Origin: Lichenicoccus sp965276875 | Lineage (GTDB): Bacteria; Pseudomonadota; Alphaproteobacteria; Acetobacterales; Acetobacteraceae | Length of the DNA stretch: 64,000 nucleotides | Reading direction: 5' to 3' | NCBI RefSeq assembly: GCF_965276875.1 | Contig: NZ_OZ255701.1 | Span: 372,001-436,000, forward strand | Shown: positions 1 to 9,253 of the stretch, in pieces | Numbering within the stretch: the stretch's first letter is position 1 | Layout: each line of letters begins with the position of its first letter | Program-made: the position numbers and the translations under genes | The notes under the pieces: generated by a model | The model's database searches: none | Seen by the model: the letters and a program-made list of their open reading frames with translations, nothing else | Told to the model about the DNA's origin: nothing

Positions 1-953
1 GTCGCCTTGCTGTCGTCGATGAAATTAACGCCGCTCACCTCGCCAATTCGCTGCTGCCGGTGCGCGAGACCCGGAAAGCTTGCGAGCCCGGCCGCGATAG
101 CGTCCGGCGAGGCGCCGAGATACGCCGCCATCAGCGTGGCCGCGGCGGCGTTCTGGGCATTGTGCGCGCCGGGCAGGGCAGGTGCCGGATGCGCAAGACC
201 GGCCGCCCCGGAGATGGTGACGAGCGGAACCAGGCGGCGGGCGAGCAGGGCCTGCTGGTCGCGCGTCCAGGCGTCGTCGGTGCCGAGCACGGCCAGATCG
301 CCGGGCTGCTGGCGATCAAAGATGGCAAGTTTTGCAGCGCCGTAGCCAGCGATGTCGCCATGCCGGTCGAGATGGTCCGGTGACAAGTTGAGCAGGCAGG
401 CCGCGTCAAACCGTAGGGTTTGCAGCCGTTCGAGCATGTAGGACGACATCTCCAGCACGTAGACACCACCGTCGCCGAGCCGTGGCAGCGCCAGGGACGC
501 CGTGCCCAGATTGCCGCCGGCGGCGCAGGCGATCCCGGCCGTCTGCAGGAGATGCGCCAGCAGCGCGGTGGTGGTGGACTTGCCGTTGGTGCCGGTAATG
601 CCGGCGAAGCGCGCGCGCGAGCCGGAGCGTCGCACCGCCTCGAACAGCAGCTCGGCGTCAGAAAGAACCGGCACCCCGGCTGCGATCGCGCGCGCGGCGA
701 ACGGGTGCGGCGCCGGCAGGCGATGCGGGATGCCGGGCGAGAGCACCAGGGCGTCGTAACCCGCCGGATCGCCGAGTGGTGCGAGAGTGACGGCCGCCGG
801 AAGGTCCCCTCGCGCGCGCGTGTCATCGTCCCAGGCGTCGACCTCCGCCCCCATGGCGACAAGGGCACGGGCGACGGGAGCGCCGTTGCGCCCAAGTCCG
901 AGCACGGCGTAGCGCCGGCCGCGGAATACGGTGGCGGGGAAGCCATCGCTCAT
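1..953 (-). CDS. murD: UDP-N-acetylmuramoyl-L-alanine--D-glutamate ligase MurD (3' end outside window)
   Basis: Adds D-glutamate to UDP-MurNAc-L-Ala in cytoplasmic peptidoglycan precursor synthesis. Translation from the ATG at 953 gives an N-terminal nucleotide-binding segment (YAVLGLGRNG), the ATP-binding loop ITGTNGKSTTTALL, then NLSPDHLDRHG, which is the Mur ligase central-domain pattern. About 317 codons are present, ending near the conserved FIDDSKAT stretch, so roughly the last third is beyond position 1. The ATG overlaps the mraY stop as ATGA, so translation is probably coupled. This is the last visible gene of the dcw operon, and the family assignment is secure. Confidence 0.96.
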   Translation of the reverse strand, partial: MSDGFPATVFRGRRYAVLGLGRNGAPVARALVAMGAEVDAWDDDTRARGDLPAAVTLAPLGDPAGYDALVLSPGIPHRLPAPHPFAARAIAAGVPVLSDAELLFEAVRRSGSRARFAGITGTNGKSTTTALLAHLLQTAGIACAAGGNLGTASLALPRLGDGGVYVLEMSSYMLERLQTLRFDAACLLNLSPDHLDRHGDIAGYGAAKLAIFDRQQPGDLAVLGTDDAWTRDQQALLARRLVPLVTISGAAGLAHPAPALPGAHNAQNAAAATLMAAYLGASPDAIAAGLASFPGLAHRQQRIGEVSGVNFIDDSKA

Positions 954-2038
954 CGTATTTTCAGCGTCGCCAGGCCGATCAGGCCCAGCACCATCGAGAC
1001 GATCCAGAAGCGGATCACGATCTTCGGCTCCTGCCAGCCCTTCTTCTCGAAATGATGATGCAGCGGCGCCATCAGGAACACCCGCCGCTTGGTGCGCTTG
1101 TACCAGAACACCTGGATGATGACCGACAGCGTCTCGACGACGAAGATGCCGCCGACGATGCACAGCACCAGCTCGTGCTTGACCGCCACCGCGACCGCTC
1201 CCAGCGCGCCGCCGAGGGCGAGGCTGCCGGTATCGCCCATGAACACCGCCGCCGGTGGCGCATTGAACCAGAGGAAGCCAAGCCCGGAGCCGATCAGGGC
1301 GGCGCAGAACACCCCCAGCTCGCCGGTGCCCGGGACGGGGTGCAGTTGCAAATAGTCGGCGAAGATGCGGTTGCCCACCAGGTAGGAGATCAGCGCGTAG
1401 ACCATCGCCGCGATGATCACCGGCACGATCGCCAGCCCGTCGAGCCCGTCGGTGAAGTTCACAGCATTGCCGAAACCGGTGATCACCAGCATCGCGAACA
1501 GCGGGAACGCATAGCCGAGCGGCAATAGCGCGTCCTTGACGAACGGGAACGCCACCGTGCCGGCGAGCGGCTCCGGCATCAGCCGGTTGATGCAGTAGCC
1601 GCCGATCAGCGAGGCCGCGAACTCACATCCCAGCCGGGCGCGCTTGGAAAGGCCATGGCTGTTGCGACGCGACAGCTTGAGATAGTCGTCGGCAAAGCCG
1701 ACCGCGCCAAACGCGGCGGTGACGCCCATCACCGCCCAGACGAAGCCGTTCGAGAGATCCGCCCACAGCAGGGTCGAGGCGAACAGCGACAGCAGGATCA
1801 GCACCCCGCCCATGGTCGGCGTGCCGGCCTTCTCCAGCAAGTGGCGCTCGGGGCCGAGGGCGCGTATCGGCTGGCCACCACGCTGGATACGTCGCAAGAG
1901 AGCAATCACCCGCGGCCCCAGCAGCAGGCTGATCGCAAGCGCGGTCAGGCAGGCGGCGCCGGAGCGGAAGGTGATGTAGTGCACCAGGTTGAACAGCGCG
2001 AACCGGTCCGCGAAGGGATGCGCGAGATCGAACAGCAT
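950..2038 (-). CDS. mraY: phospho-N-acetylmuramoyl-pentapeptide-transferase MraY
   Basis: Integral membrane enzyme that transfers phospho-MurNAc-pentapeptide from UDP to undecaprenyl phosphate, giving lipid I. The 362 residues match family length and alternate hydrophobic helices with cytoplasmic loops. Visible signatures are the magnesium-binding ADDYLK around residues 116-121, NFTDGLDGLA at about 194-203, GDTGSLALGG, and the C-terminal MAPLHHHFEKKGW. Its ATG shares one base with the murF stop (TGATG) and its stop overlaps the murD start, so it sits in a fully coupled murE-murF-mraY-murD block. Confidence 0.98.
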   Translation of the reverse strand: MLFDLAHPFADRFALFNLVHYITFRSGAACLTALAISLLLGPRVIALLRRIQRGGQPIRALGPERHLLEKAGTPTMGGVLILLSLFASTLLWADLSNGFVWAVMGVTAAFGAVGFADDYLKLSRRNSHGLSKRARLGCEFAASLIGGYCINRLMPEPLAGTVAFPFVKDALLPLGYAFPLFAMLVITGFGNAVNFTDGLDGLAIVPVIIAAMVYALISYLVGNRIFADYLQLHPVPGTGELGVFCAALIGSGLGFLWFNAPPAAVFMGDTGSLALGGALGAVAVAVKHELVLCIVGGIFVVETLSVIIQVFWYKRTKRRVFLMAPLHHHFEKKGWQEPKIVIRFWIVSMVLGLIGLATLKIR

Positions 2039-3441
2039 CAGCCCGGCTCACCCGGCAGTGCCCCGCTCAACCGCGCCCCGCTTAACAGGGCATCCACCAC
2101 CAGGCGCATGCGGCTGTCGTTGCTGCCCTTGACCAGGACCAGATCGCCGGGGCGCAGGGCGGCGGCCACCAGCGGCGCCAGCATTCGCGAATCCGGAGCA
2201 CAGGCGCCTTGCAAGGTGGCCGGGAGCAACTCGTAGAGTTTTGTCATCATGCTGCCGCAGCAATAGACGATGTCGGCGGAGTCGCGCACGTAAGAGTTCA
2301 ACGATTCGTGTTCTTCTAACGAAAACGCACCAAGTTCCAGCATGTCGCCCAACACCACGACTCGGCGCTGGGCTGGCGTGAGCCGCATCACTTCGAGGGC
2401 GGCGCGCACCGAGGCGCCTGACGCATTGTAGCTCTCGTCGAGCAGCCGCGCGTCGCCGGGCAGGGCGCGGAGCGCGCCGCGCCCAACACCCGGGCGGAAG
2501 TCGGCCAGGCCTGCCGCCGCCTGCGCGATGTCGCCGCCCAGCGCGCATACCGCCGCCAGGCAGGCCAACGCGTTCATCGCCATGTGCCTGCCTGGGGCTG
2601 CGAGCAGCACCTGGTGCGTCGCGCCTTCGAGCGTCATCGTCAGGCGCGAGCCGTCCGCGTCCAGCGACATCGCGCTCAGCCTGGCCTCGCATTCGGGACC
2701 GGTGCCGAAGCGGATCACCCGCAATCCGCGGGCTCTGGCGGCGTGCGTCGCGTCCGCCATCCCGGGCGCGCCGTCGGGGAGGATGGCGACTCCGCCTGGT
2801 TGCAGGCTGCGCACCAGGGCGGCCTTCTCCTCGGCGATCGCCTTCAGGCTGCCCATCTGGCCGATATGGGCGGCCTCGATGCTGGTGATGACGGCAACAT
2901 CGGGGCGGGCGAGTGCGGCCAACGGGGCGATCTCGCCGGGATGGTTCATGCCGATCTCGCAGACGCAGAACGCGGCAGTCGGCGGCAGCCGCGACAGGGT
3001 CAGCGGCACGCCCCAATGGTTGTTGTGCGAGGCGTTGGCGACGTGCGTGGGCCGCAAGGCGCCGAGGGCCACGCGCAGCATCTCCTTGGTGGTGGTCTTG
3101 CCGACGCTGCCGGTGACCGCGACCAGTCTGCCGCCGAACCGCGCGCGCGCGAAGCGGCCGAGATCAGCCAGGGCGGCCTGCGTGTCAGCGACCCGCAACA
3201 GGCGCGGATCGTCCCCAAGCGGCGCATCAACCGTCGCATGCACGACGGCGCCGGCCGCACCGCCTGCGAGGGCCGCCGCCACATGCGCGTGCCCGTTGCC
3301 ATTGTCGCCACGCAGGGCGATGAACAGGTCGCCCGCTGCGAGGCTGCGTGTGTCGATGGAAACGCCGTTGGCCGCGATCGGGCCGCTTACCACCCCGCCG
3401 GTGGCAGCCCGCAGATCCTCGGCGGTCCAAAGCGCGCTCAC
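2038..3441 (-). CDS. murF: UDP-N-acetylmuramoyl-tripeptide--D-alanyl-D-alanine ligase MurF
   Basis: Adds D-Ala-D-Ala to the UDP-MurNAc-tripeptide, the last cytoplasmic step before MraY. The 467 residues carry the Mur ligase ATP loop TGSVGKTTTKEM, the central-domain stretch NASHNNHWGVPLTLSRL, and CEIGMNHPGEI. The start ATG overlaps the murE stop (ATGA). The last codons lie in a degenerate 15-bp duplication (about 2055-2085) that encodes a repeated LSGA-type tail. The C-terminus is therefore longer and more repetitive than function needs, and the catalytic core is intact. Confidence 0.97.
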   Translation of the reverse strand: MSALWTAEDLRAATGGVVSGPIAANGVSIDTRSLAAGDLFIALRGDNGNGHAHVAAALAGGAAGAVVHATVDAPLGDDPRLLRVADTQAALADLGRFARARFGGRLVAVTGSVGKTTTKEMLRVALGALRPTHVANASHNNHWGVPLTLSRLPPTAAFCVCEIGMNHPGEIAPLAALARPDVAVITSIEAAHIGQMGSLKAIAEEKAALVRSLQPGGVAILPDGAPGMADATHAARARGLRVIRFGTGPECEARLSAMSLDADGSRLTMTLEGATHQVLLAAPGRHMAMNALACLAAVCALGGDIAQAAAGLADFRPGVGRGALRALPGDARLLDESYNASGASVRAALEVMRLTPAQRRVVVLGDMLELGAFSLEEHESLNSYVRDSADIVYCCGSMMTKLYELLPATLQGACAPDSRMLAPLVAAALRPGDLVLVKGSNDSRMRLVVDALLSGARLSGALPGEPG

Positions 3442-4910
3442 GCCGCCACGCCTGCAAGCCGGCGGATCACCGCGCGATCGTCAAACGCCAAGGTCTCGCC
3501 GCCGATGGTCTGGCCCTGCTCGTGGCCCTTGCCGGCGACCACCAGCACGTCGCCGGCACGCAGCGATTCCAGCCCGGCCGCGATCGCCTGCGCCCGGTCC
3601 GCGATCTCGATGCCACCCGGGCAACCGGCCAGCACCTGAGCGCGGATCGCCGCCGGCGACTCCGAACGCGGGTTGTCATCGGTGACGATGGCGAGGTCGG
3701 CGCACCGCTCGGCGACCGCGCCCATCAGCGGCCGTTTGCCACGGTCGCGATCACCGCCGGCGCCGAACACCACGACCAGCCTGCCCAAAGCGTGCGGTCG
3801 CAGGCCCGCGAGCAACCGCTCCAATGCGTCCGGTGTGTGTGCATAATCGACATAAGCGGCGGCGCCATCGTCCAATAGGGCACACCGCTCCATGCGGCCG
3901 CGCACGCCTTCGAGTCGCGGCAGCAGTGCCAGCGTGCGCTCCAGCAGATCAAGCGACGACTCGGCCAGGATTGCCGCAAGAACAACATTATCCGCCTGGA
4001 AACGCCCGGGAAGACCGAGGCGGACGGCGTGGCGACGACCGAGAGCCTCGAGTTCTAGAACCTGGCCGTCGGGCAGTGGCCGAACCCGCAGAATCCGGAT
4101 CGCGTCGCCCTGCTCGCCTACCAGCCGCAAGGTCAGGCTGCGCGCCCGCGCCATCGCGCACAGGTCCGCTAGTGTAGCCGGGTCCATGTCGGCGTTGGCC
4201 GCGGCGAGACCCCGCTCGGGCAGCAGTTCCGCGAACAGCCGCAGCTTGGCGCGTCGGTATTCGGCCTCGGTGCCGTGATAGTCGAGATGGTCGCGGGTCA
4301 GATTGGAGAAGCCGGCGGCGGTGATCCGCACCCCGTCGAGTCGCTCCTGCGCGAGACCGTGCGACGACGCCTCGATCGCGGCAGCCTCGATCCCCCGCGC
4401 GGCGAGGTCGGCCAGGATGGAAGTCAGCGCGATGCTATCGGGCGTGGTCAGGATCGGCCCCGTAGCCCGCGGCGGCGATGCGCCGACGACGCCCAGGGTG
4501 CCGAGGCTGGCCGCCCTGCGTCCTCCGGCCTGCCAGAGCTGGCGCAGGAACTCGACGGTGCTGGTCTTGCCGTTTGTGCCGGTGATGGCGACGATCCGCT
4601 CCGGCTGCAGGCCCGCGAGCTGTGCCGCGAGCAGTGCCGTCGCCCGTCGCGGCGCGTCCGACAGCAGCAGCGGTCGTCGTGGCACGCCGTCAGGCCAAAT
4701 GGTGCCGGTCTGCGCCAGCACCGCACACGCGCCGGCGGCCACGGCATCGGCGATGAAGTGCGCCCCGCTCGTGCGGCTGCCAGGCAGGGCGGCGAACAGG
4801 GTGCCGGCGCGCACCGCCCGGCTGTCCAGGGCCAGCCCCGCCACCTCGGTCGCCGCCGAGTCGGCAGGGACGCTCAGCCGGGCGGTGGCGGCCAGCTCAT
4901 CGAGCCGCAT
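3438..4910 (-). CDS. murE: UDP-N-acetylmuramoyl-L-alanyl-D-glutamate--2,6-diaminopimelate ligase MurE
   Basis: Adds the third stem-peptide residue. The DNPRSE motif near the C-terminus is the meso-diaminopimelate-type signature, so this cell should make DAP peptidoglycan. Other motifs are ITGTNGKTSTVEFL (ATP loop), NLTRDHLDYHG and YAHTPDAL. The start was taken at the ATG at 4910 because it gives a normal 490-residue protein beginning MRLDELA. A longer open frame upstream runs through ftsI and is not credible. It overlaps the ftsI 3' end by 14 bases and the murF start by 3-4 bases. Confidence 0.97.
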   Translation of the reverse strand: MRLDELAATARLSVPADSAATEVAGLALDSRAVRAGTLFAALPGSRTSGAHFIADAVAAGACAVLAQTGTIWPDGVPRRPLLLSDAPRRATALLAAQLAGLQPERIVAITGTNGKTSTVEFLRQLWQAGGRRAASLGTLGVVGASPPRATGPILTTPDSIALTSILADLAARGIEAAAIEASSHGLAQERLDGVRITAAGFSNLTRDHLDYHGTEAEYRRAKLRLFAELLPERGLAAANADMDPATLADLCAMARARSLTLRLVGEQGDAIRILRVRPLPDGQVLELEALGRRHAVRLGLPGRFQADNVVLAAILAESSLDLLERTLALLPRLEGVRGRMERCALLDDGAAAYVDYAHTPDALERLLAGLRPHALGRLVVVFGAGGDRDRGKRPLMGAVAERCADLAIVTDDNPRSESPAAIRAQVLAGCPGGIEIADRAQAIAAGLESLRAGDVLVVAGKGHEQGQTIGGETLAFDDRAVIRRLAGVAA

Positions 4911-6861
4911 CTCGCGGCTCCGCGAGCAGATGATGGTAGCTGACGTCGCGTCGGAACACCGGAACTGTTCTGAAGGGTCTGTGCACGGCGTGTTGCTCGT
5001 CACGCGGATCGCCCGGGTCGTTTCCCGGACCGAGCGGATGCGATCCCGCCGGCGGTTGCGGGTCGAGCGGGATCGCCAGCTCGGCATCGATCGCGGGCAT
5101 GTTGGCCAGGTCAGGGAACAGCCCGAGCATCGGCCCGATCCGTGCCACGATCTTGGCGACCTCGGGGGCGGCGACCCACCCCGCCGTGGTCCAGCCATGC
5201 GTAGCCTTGTTGCCGACCGGGCTGTCGAGCATGACATAGACCGCGTAACGCGGTGAATTCATGGGAAACACACCGGTAAAGGCGGCAACGTTGACATGCT
5301 TGAGGTAGCGCCCACCCGGCCCAACCTTCTCGGCTGTTCCGGTCTTGCCGCCGACATAGTAGCCGGGCACGTCGGCGTTCTTGCCAATGCCCTTGGTGAC
5401 CACCAGGCGCAGGATCTTGCGCAGGATCGAGGACGTGCCCGCGGAAATCAGGCGCGGGCCCTGGGGGATCACCTCGGCGTCGCCGTCCGGGACGACGTCG
5501 CCAGGCGATGCCGGCAGCGTCGCCGACACGGTCTGGAACGGGATGCTCTCGGGCACCTGGGGATCAGGCCTCGCAAGCAGGGTCGGGGTCACCAGGATGC
5601 CGCCATTCGCCGTCGCCGCGGTGCCGCGCACGATGGCCAGCGGCGACTCCGCGATGCCGTGGCCGAAGCCGACCGTCATCACCGTCGAGCGGCCCCAGTT
5701 GCGCAAGGCGGGCACGATCGGGTGGCCGGCTTCCGGCAATTGCACCGGCACCTTGGCGAAGAAGCCCATGTTGCGCAGCCAGTCCTGCTGGCGCTTGGCG
5801 CCGACATCGAGCGCGATATGGGCTGCCGCCGGGTTGGACGAGTAGGCCAGCACCGCCGGCAACGCCAGCCAGGGCGCGAAATGGTCGGTGCGCATGTCGG
5901 TAATGGTGAAGCGGCCAACCCGGATCGGACTGGTGGAGAACTTGTCCCAGATATGCGCGACATTGTCCTGCAACGCCATCGCCGCGGTCTGCAGCTTGAA
6001 GGTCGAGCCGGGCTCATACATGCCGGTAACCGCCCGGTTGAAGCGTTCGGTGCTGGATGCCTTGTCGAAGTCGTTGGCGTCGAAATCCGGCAGGCTGACC
6101 ATGGCGAGGATCTCGCCGGTGCGCACATCCATGACGATGCCGCAGGCGCCAATGGCGTGGAACTCATCCAATGCTGCGTCCATCACGTCGCGCACCACCG
6201 CCTGCACCCGCACGTCGATGGACAGCCGCAGCGGCTGCGGGCTGCTCATCAGCCGCGCATTGAAGGAGCGCTCGACGCCGGCGACGCCGTGATCGTCGAT
6301 GTCCACGGTGCCCATGATCTGCGCCGCCACCCGGCCTAGCGGATAGCGCCGACGCTCGCCCGGCTGGAAATAGATCCCCGGAATGCCGAGATCGTTGATC
6401 GCCAGTTCCTTGTCCGGCGGCACGTCGCGGGCGAGATAGACGAACTGCTTCTTCTCCGAGAGGCGCTTGATCGTCTCCGCCACGTCCAGGCCCGGCAGGA
6501 TCGTCTTCAGCTTCTCAGCCGCTTGCTTCGGATCCATCAATTCCAAAGGGTTGGCGTAGATGTTTGAGAGCGGAAGCGAGATTGCAAGGATGGTGCCGTT
6601 ACGGTCTGTGATGGTGGCACGATGCACATGCACCAGGCCGAGATCGTCGACCAGCAGGCCGCCCGGGTCGGGCTTCGGCAGTGCCGGCACCTGTGGCGCG
6701 ATCTGCCGGGATGAGGGCAGCATCGGGTGGAACACGGTCGCCAGCGCCAGTTTGACCGACACCGCCCCGAACAGCGCGCCGAAGCCACCGGCGACGCAGA
6801 GCAGGCGGGCGCGCATCCGCTCCATCGGCGCCCGTGCGCCTGGTTCAGGCGTCGGGGTCAA
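4897..6861 (-). CDS. ftsI: peptidoglycan D,D-transpeptidase FtsI (class B PBP3)
   Basis: Septal transpeptidase of the divisome. The protein has 654 residues, with one N-terminal membrane anchor at about 18-45 and the rest periplasmic. The three penicillin-binding motifs are in order and correctly spaced: EPGSTFK with the acylated serine near 286, SSN near 341-343, and GGKTGTA with the lysine near 506. The dimerisation or pedestal region includes GERRRYPLG. The start ATG overlaps the ftsL stop as ATGA. The tail after about residue 610 is low-complexity, which is common in this family. The position between ftsL and murE is the standard dcw order. Confidence 0.96.
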   Translation of the reverse strand: MTPTPEPGARAPMERMRARLLCVAGGFGALFGAVSVKLALATVFHPMLPSSRQIAPQVPALPKPDPGGLLVDDLGLVHVHRATITDRNGTILAISLPLSNIYANPLELMDPKQAAEKLKTILPGLDVAETIKRLSEKKQFVYLARDVPPDKELAINDLGIPGIYFQPGERRRYPLGRVAAQIMGTVDIDDHGVAGVERSFNARLMSSPQPLRLSIDVRVQAVVRDVMDAALDEFHAIGACGIVMDVRTGEILAMVSLPDFDANDFDKASSTERFNRAVTGMYEPGSTFKLQTAAMALQDNVAHIWDKFSTSPIRVGRFTITDMRTDHFAPWLALPAVLAYSSNPAAAHIALDVGAKRQQDWLRNMGFFAKVPVQLPEAGHPIVPALRNWGRSTVMTVGFGHGIAESPLAIVRGTAATANGGILVTPTLLARPDPQVPESIPFQTVSATLPASPGDVVPDGDAEVIPQGPRLISAGTSSILRKILRLVVTKGIGKNADVPGYYVGGKTGTAEKVGPGGRYLKHVNVAAFTGVFPMNSPRYAVYVMLDSPVGNKATHGWTTAGWVAAPEVAKIVARIGPMLGLFPDLANMPAIDAELAIPLDPQPPAGSHPLGPGNDPGDPRDEQHAVHRPFRTVPVFRRDVSYHHLLAEPRDAAR

Positions 6862-7667
6862 TTGCCATCCTGTACCGGTACCGGTACCGGCGCCGGAAGC
6901 GTGGGACGGGCAGAGCCGAGCGCGGAGCCGACCACACGGAATGCGTAGGGCGATGGCGTCGGCCGAAGCATGGTCGAGCGAATCCGGACCGGGTGCACCA
7001 TCGCGGTGTGCAGCAAGGTGGGCACGGCGCCCGCCTCGTAGGACGCCATCCGCGTCATGGGCGCGATCCGGGGCGCGATCCTATGCGCAACCAGGGGCAC
7101 GACTCTGGGCTTTGCATGGATCGGGCTGCTGACGCGAGCGACGGGGGTATGTGACACCGGCAGCAGATGCCGCACACGGGGCAGGGCCACCGAGTTGGCC
7201 TGCGGCGTGCTCTCGGGGGCGCTCTCCGGGGCGCTCTCGGGAGTCGCGATCAGGGTTCGCGCCATCACCTGTACTGGCGCCAGCAGCGGCCGGTTTTGCG
7301 CAATCAGGTCCGACTCGCCGTCATGCGCGCTCGCGATCATCGCGCCCGGCCCCGCGACAGGCGGGGCGACAGGTGTAGGCACACTCGGCAGCCGGGAGTC
7401 GAGTGCTGACATCTGTACGAACTGGCTGGGATCCAGCGGTCGCAACTGCGGCAGGAAGCGGGTTGCGAGTGCTGCCAGGCGCTCGGGCTGGTTCAGCAGC
7501 GCCCACTCGGCGCGCAGCATCGCGGTGCGCTCGCGGACCCGTTCGGTGTCGTGCGCGATCCTCGATATCTGCTGGTCCAGAACCGTGGTGCGGTGCTTCT
7601 CGGCGTAGAGATACATGCCCGAGGCGCCGGCAAGCAGGGCGCACAGGACAGTGAAGGGGCGGATCAT
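6858..7667 (-). CDS. ftsL: cell division protein FtsL-like
   Basis: Small bitopic divisome protein, assigned mainly by position between rsmH and ftsI plus topology. An N-terminal membrane segment (VLCALLAGASGMYLYA, about residues 8-23) is followed by a charged coiled-coil-like stretch (ISRIAHDTERVRERTAMLRAE). A leucine-rich conserved patch follows around NQPERLAALATRFL. At 269 residues it is much longer than E. coli FtsL. The extra C-terminal half is rich in Pro, Ala, Val and Arg with repeated SAPES-type words (about residues 143-152), and has no recognised fold. The stop overlaps the ftsI ATG. Confidence 0.8.
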   Translation of the reverse strand: MIRPFTVLCALLAGASGMYLYAEKHRTTVLDQQISRIAHDTERVRERTAMLRAEWALLNQPERLAALATRFLPQLRPLDPSQFVQMSALDSRLPSVPTPVAPPVAGPGAMIASAHDGESDLIAQNRPLLAPVQVMARTLIATPESAPESAPESTPQANSVALPRVRHLLPVSHTPVARVSSPIHAKPRVVPLVAHRIAPRIAPMTRMASYEAGAVPTLLHTAMVHPVRIRSTMLRPTPSPYAFRVVGSALGSARPTLPAPVPVPVQDGN

Positions 7668-7689
7668 GCGAAGCTTCCTGCCGGCGGGT

Positions 7690-8688
7690 TCATTTCGATG
7701 TCATCGTTGACTCGGGGAGGCGTTGCAGGGCGCGTAGCCTGGCGCTACGCGCGCGCGGATTGGTGCGACTCTCGGTCTCGTTCGGACGGAGCGCCTTTGT
7801 TTCCAATAGCCGGAAGTTGACGAGTGTGGAACGGTTTTCGTCAATCCTGCGCGGATCATGTCGCGACGGCGCGGGTAATTTTCCCGCAGCCTCCACCATG
7901 AACCGCTTGACGATGCGATCCTCCAGGGAATGGAACGAAACCACCACCAGCCGACCCAACGGCGCCAGTAACGTCGCCGATGCATGCAGCCCACGCCGGA
8001 GCTCGCCGAGCTCGTCATTGACCTCGATACGCAGCGCCTGAAAGGTCCGCGTCGCGGGATCGATATGGCCCGCGCCGCCCGCGGGAACCACCGCGCGGAT
8101 GATGCCGGCGAGTTGCAGCGTGGTCTCGATGCGGGCTTGCGCACGGGCCGCGACGATCGCCTGGGCAATCCGGCGCGAGCGCCGCTCTTCGCCAAACTCG
8201 TAGATCAGGTCGGCGAGTTCGCGCTCGCCGAGGTCGGCCACCAGATCCGCGGCACTGCGGCCGCGACCGCTCATGCGCATGTCCAGCGGGCCGTCGCGGC
8301 GGAACGAGAAGCCGCGTTCGGCCCGGTCGAGTTGGAACGAGGAGACGCCGAGATCGAGCACGACCCCGTCCAGCCGGTGAACACCGCGCGCGGCGAGCAA
8401 GGCGAGCATGTCACCGAAGCCGCCTTCGATCAGATGCAGCCGTGCGCCGGCCTCATCCAACGCGTGCAGCATCGCGTTGCCGCGCGCAACAGCTTGCGGA
8501 TCGCGGTCGATCGCCCAGAGCGTGCAGCGCGCATGCGCGAGAATCGCTCGTGCGTAGCCGCCGCCGCCGAAGGTGCCGTCGAGATAGACGCCGCCGTCAT
8601 GCGGCAGCAAGGCATGCAACACCTCGTCCAGCATGACCGGCCGGTGGCCCGAGGAATGCACGCCTGCGCTCATGGCTGGTGCACTCAT
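7690..8688 (-). CDS. rsmH: 16S rRNA (cytosine(1402)-N(4))-methyltransferase RsmH
   Basis: SAM-dependent methylation of C1402 in the ribosomal P site. Diagnostic strings are GHRPVMLDEVL at the N-terminus, YLDGTFGGGGYA (SAM loop), VLDLGVSSFQLD and SFHSLEDRIVKRF. The start is set at the ATG at 8688 because it forms an ATGA overlap with the mraZ stop and gives 332 residues. A second in-frame ATG 15 bases downstream (8673) is also possible. Upstream in-frame codons lie inside mraZ. Twenty-two bases separate the stop from ftsL. Confidence 0.97.
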   Translation of the reverse strand: MSAPAMSAGVHSSGHRPVMLDEVLHALLPHDGGVYLDGTFGGGGYARAILAHARCTLWAIDRDPQAVARGNAMLHALDEAGARLHLIEGGFGDMLALLAARGVHRLDGVVLDLGVSSFQLDRAERGFSFRRDGPLDMRMSGRGRSAADLVADLGERELADLIYEFGEERRSRRIAQAIVAARAQARIETTLQLAGIIRAVVPAGGAGHIDPATRTFQALRIEVNDELGELRRGLHASATLLAPLGRLVVVSFHSLEDRIVKRFMVEAAGKLPAPSRHDPRRIDENRSTLVNFRLLETKALRPNETESRTNPRARSARLRALQRLPESTMTSK

Positions 8689-9194
8689 GGCTGGCCGGGC
8701 CGCGCGGCCGGCAGGCTGACCCCGCGGGCGCGGGCACGGGCCTCGGCGCGGCGGCTCTCGGCGGCCTTCGGCTCCCAAATCTGGAAGATCGGCCCGAGGC
8801 CCATGAACGCCACCTGATCCGAGATCCCGGCATGCTGTGCCAGGATCTCGGGCAGCACGATGCGGCCTTCCTTGTCGGCGTCGGTCGGATAGGCGTCGGC
8901 ATAGAGGGCGGCCGCGAGGTCGTCATGCTCCTCGGAAAAGATTTCAAGCCGGTCGAGCGGTTGCGCGAGGGCTGCAAACGCTTCCAGCGGCCAAGCCTCG
9001 ATGCAGGCATGCTTGTGCGAGGGCCGCAACACCACCTGCACTGGGACCCCAAGCTTGGGATCGCCAAGCTTGGGATCGACTGTCGCATCGGCGGAATCGG
9101 GACGTGTCCGCAATGCCGCCCGAAAACCGGCCGGGATCGATACGCGGCCCTTCGCATCGAGCTTGTTCTGGTGGGTGCCGAGGAACACGCTCAT
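8685..9194 (-). CDS. mraZ: transcriptional regulator / cell division protein MraZ
   Basis: First gene of the dcw cluster; MraZ is an AbrB-fold (SpoVT-like) DNA-binding protein that represses its own promoter. The two duplicated half-domains are visible: FLGTHQNKLDAKGRVSIPAGFR near the N-terminus and DADKEGRIVLPEIL in the second half. The start at 9194 gives 169 residues and the canonical MSVFLGTH opening, with GGGAG about 11 bases upstream. Unusual feature: an internal 15-bp tandem duplication (about 9048-9080) encodes a repeated DPKLG in the linker before VVLRPS. Phased TGGG boxes lie 60-110 bp upstream. Confidence 0.95.
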   Translation of the reverse strand: MSVFLGTHQNKLDAKGRVSIPAGFRAALRTRPDSADATVDPKLGDPKLGVPVQVVLRPSHKHACIEAWPLEAFAALAQPLDRLEIFSEEHDDLAAALYADAYPTDADKEGRIVLPEILAQHAGISDQVAFMGLGPIFQIWEPKAAESRRAEARARARGVSLPAARPGQP

Positions 9195-9253
9195 GCGCGG
9201 CGATGCTCCCTGACTGTCGCGCGCGGGATAAGCGACGCGTGGCCTGTGCCGAG

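Noticed and set aside
4911..5237. Longer MurE reading with a 109-residue N-terminal extension
   Set aside because: The extension is an off-frame reading of ftsI and is Ser/Arg-rich; the ATG at 4910 gives the normal MurE length.
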